From Aricia agestis (taxonomy: Eukaryota > Arthropoda > Insecta > Lepidoptera > Lycaenidae): DNA of 64,000 bases. The notes beneath the pieces were generated by a model, which worked only from the letters and a program-made list of their open reading frames with translations, was not told the DNA's origin and made no database searches. Both the position numbers and the translations under genes were made by a program. Positions 63,613-64,000 of the stretch are shown here, in pieces. The stretch spans positions 19,088,001-19,152,000 of the forward strand of contig NC_056412.1 of assembly GCF_905147365.1 (NCBI RefSeq), written 5' to 3'. Numbering within the stretch: position 1 is the first letter of the stretch; the number at the start of each line of letters is the position of its first letter.

Positions 63613-63770
63613 GTGTTGAACACTAATGAAACACAAACTTTCTTGCACTTTTTACCGAAATACAATTTATAATAATTTATGAATATAGTGAAAAAAGTGC
63701 AAGAGAAGTTGTGTTTTATTACTGTTCAACACGAATTTCCACCAAGAAAAGAGAGTACAATCAATTACAT
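63613..63770. mobile_element. Second member of the 44222-44394 family
   Basis: Inverted blocks GTTGAACACTAATGAAACAC and GTGTTTTATTACTGTTCAAC surround a ~75-bp centre with CTTGCACTTTTT and AAAAAGTGCAAG. Then GAATTTCCACCAAG and TACAATCAATTACATA follow, i.e. the head of the 44222 element on the opposite side. Confidence 0.7.
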
Positions 63771-64000
63771 ACATTTTAGGGTTGTTAATAATTATTGTAA
63801 CTTAATTATTTTTTAGGCTGATTTCAATCTCAGCACTTTAAAAGTCGGGCCGACATCGATATATTTTAACGCGTCGGGGCACTACTGGCCAGAAGGCTGG
63901 GTTATACAGGGTGTAAGAAAACTAATTGTGATAATACTGTAGCGTAGGCAATATGCATTTGTACCATATAGAGCTGTTCCATGTGAAAGTATCAGAGAGA
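63771..64000. other. Window end, nothing coding
   Basis: ATACAGGGTG at 63904-63913 may be the start of a further element cut off by the window edge. Confidence 0.3.

Overview
The window looks like gene-poor, repeat-dense nuclear DNA of a moth or butterfly (Lepidoptera). The evidence is the AT-rich background and many dispersed repeats that I recognise from memory as characteristic of lepidopteran genomes: a GTTCCGTACC...ACTTGGCCG family, a Helitron-like family ending in CATCTAGT, tRNA-derived SINEs, and a family carrying a GCCCATGGACACTCGCAGC core. I find no host protein-coding gene, tRNA, rRNA or CRISPR array that I can defend. Two weak host-exon candidates (30031-30120 minus, 14267-14446 plus) are recorded as speculative.

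Two large retroelements dominate. At 3091-9538 there is a complete Ty3/gypsy-type LTR retrotransposon on the minus strand, with one uninterrupted gag-pol frame, a tRNA-Leu-like primer site, a polypurine tract, a 4-bp ATAT target duplication and two LTRs that are identical except for a 16-bp insertion in the 5' LTR. At 23401-27934 (plus) there is a 5'-truncated Jockey/CR1-like LINE with a coiled-coil ORF1 and an endonuclease/RT ORF2 broken by two one-base frameshifts. A LINE ORF1-only relic ('half-a-LINE') lies at 11560-12240, and several 3'-end LINE stubs are scattered about.

The rest is a mosaic of non-autonomous elements. PIF/Harbinger-like MITEs with TTA/TAA target duplications lie at 9754, 40712, 45657 and 59281 (probable at 33530 and 41759). 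A TTAA-flanked element lies at 17798. There are other TIR elements, Helitron-like copies, SINEs with LINE-like tails, and nested insertions (681-1830 inside an older repeat; 44222-44394 inside another, with a 12-bp duplication). Tandem expansions inside elements occur with units of about 174 bp (899-1764), about 322 bp (20135-21030) and 75 bp (gag N terminus).

The most interesting signals are: (1) about a dozen short, perfect or near-perfect snap-back palindromes (13-30 bp arms, 0-11 nt loops) spread through the window; (2) one of these, in the 5' LTR, can be compared with its uninterrupted sister LTR, which shows a fold-back copying event at a TCCGGA palindrome that also moves the initiator 16 bp away from the TATA box; (3) an array of a CACCGATATGATAA motif phased at about 20-21 bp on both sides of another repeat (51097-52380). 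None of these is shown to be a new biological system; they are leads.
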